From positions 12,784 to 76,783 of the forward strand of contig CAZSSM010000029.1 of assembly GCA_964609385.1 (NCBI GenBank): 64,000 nucleotides of DNA. The letters are read 5' to 3'. The translations under genes were made by a program, and so were the position numbers. Shown in pieces: positions 63,692-64,000 of this stretch. Under the pieces are notes generated by a model. The model ran no database searches. It was given only the letters and a program-made list of their open reading frames with translations, and was not told the DNA's origin. The DNA comes from CAZSSM01 sp964609385 (GTDB lineage Bacteria; Planctomycetota; Planctomycetia; Isosphaerales; Isosphaeraceae). The number at the start of each line of letters is the position of its first letter. The first letter of the stretch is position 1.

Positions 63692-64000
63692 ATGAGCAAA
63701 CTTTTCTGGTTCGTGACACCTGGGATCCTGGCGTTACTGGTCGGCCTGTTGCCGATCGACTCAGCTCGTGGTCAGGACGATGATCCGTCGGCCGAATCTG
63801 CCGTAGAGCAGATCGATCTGATCGACGCAGCCACCCAGGGACTCGTCTCGGTCAAGGCGGTTGGTCGCAAGGACGGTCATATGACCTTGTCGATCAAAAA
63901 CAACTCGCCGAAGCGTCTGCGAGTGATCCTGCCTCCAGGTTTGACGGCGGCCGGTAAGACCGGACAGTTTGGTGGTCTCGGCGGTGGCGGCGGCTTCGGC
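63692..64000 (+). CDS. Secreted protein, partial (cut by right window edge)
   Basis: 103 codons from an ATG with AGGA upstream, running off the right end. A signal peptide is clear (MSKLFWFVTPGILALLVGLLPIDSARGQ). The mature part reads SVKAVGRKDGHMTLSIKNNSPKRLRVILPPGL, a beta-sandwich-like start seen in exported planctomycete proteins, then Gly-rich. Function not known. Confidence 0.8.
   Translation, partial: MSKLFWFVTPGILALLVGLLPIDSARGQDDDPSAESAVEQIDLIDAATQGLVSVKAVGRKDGHMTLSIKNNSPKRLRVILPPGLTAAGKTGQFGGLGGGGGFG

Overview
The window reads as chromosomal DNA of a planctomycete, most probably the Isosphaeraceae/Isosphaerales group. The base composition is GC-rich (roughly 60% by eye). There is a PEP-CTERM protein, an N-terminal LE-x-R-x-LL sorting-like motif on an esterase, a secreted sulfatase, a multihaem cytochrome, a HEAT-fused FlgI-like protein, and sigma-54 beside the dnaX-ybaB-recR cluster. 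Assignment to family is inference. The sequence is a draft: ten Ns interrupt rpoD, and the genes at both window ends are cut.

Layout. 0-10 kb, all minus strand: a secreted CBM9-like protein cut by the left edge, a giant DUF4011/SF1 helicase-nuclease resembling single-protein anti-phage systems, a sulfatase (these three overlap by 1-4 nt), a small unknown protein and a zinc metallopeptidase. 10-18 kb, plus strand: FlgI-like/HEAT protein, HTH-receiver protein, a GT39-type membrane glycosyltransferase, MoaC, a trans-prenyl diphosphate synthase and an XRE regulator with a perfect palindrome in its promoter. 18-20.7 kb, minus: a self-contained operon of membrane-SRPBCC protein, TetR repressor and alpha/beta hydrolase, with a near-perfect 24-bp operator at its promoter. 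20.9-26.1 kb, minus: 4.5S SRP RNA, dnaX, ybaB, recR and rpoN. dnaX carries an A9 slippage site with stops close by in both other frames.

26-35 kb: AI-2E/PerM-type permease, surface-type esterase, double-domain M16 peptidase, and plsX-fabD (fatty-acid/phospholipid initiation) ending in a bidirectional terminator shared with a PEP-CTERM gene. 35-40 kb, minus: a tightly packed MoxR ATPase / 725-aa unknown / seven-haem cytochrome module, which I consider the best candidate for an undescribed system. 40-46 kb, minus: MMPL/RND exporter, second GT39-type protein, nitroreductase. 46-48.6 kb: a gene-poor stretch with AT-rich patches, a possible gene remnant and an odd HTH-plus-transmembrane protein.

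48.6-60 kb, minus: DUF1015, adenosylhomocysteinase, a small unknown, TrpF, thioredoxin, zinc-ribbon coiled-coil protein, then the dnaG-rpoD macromolecular synthesis pair with a good sigma-70 promoter and a strong terminator, and an HtrA-type protease. 60-64 kb, plus: asparagine synthetase with a strong leader hairpin, a metallophosphoesterase, and a secreted protein cut by the right edge. No tRNA, rRNA, CRISPR array or intact insertion sequence was seen.
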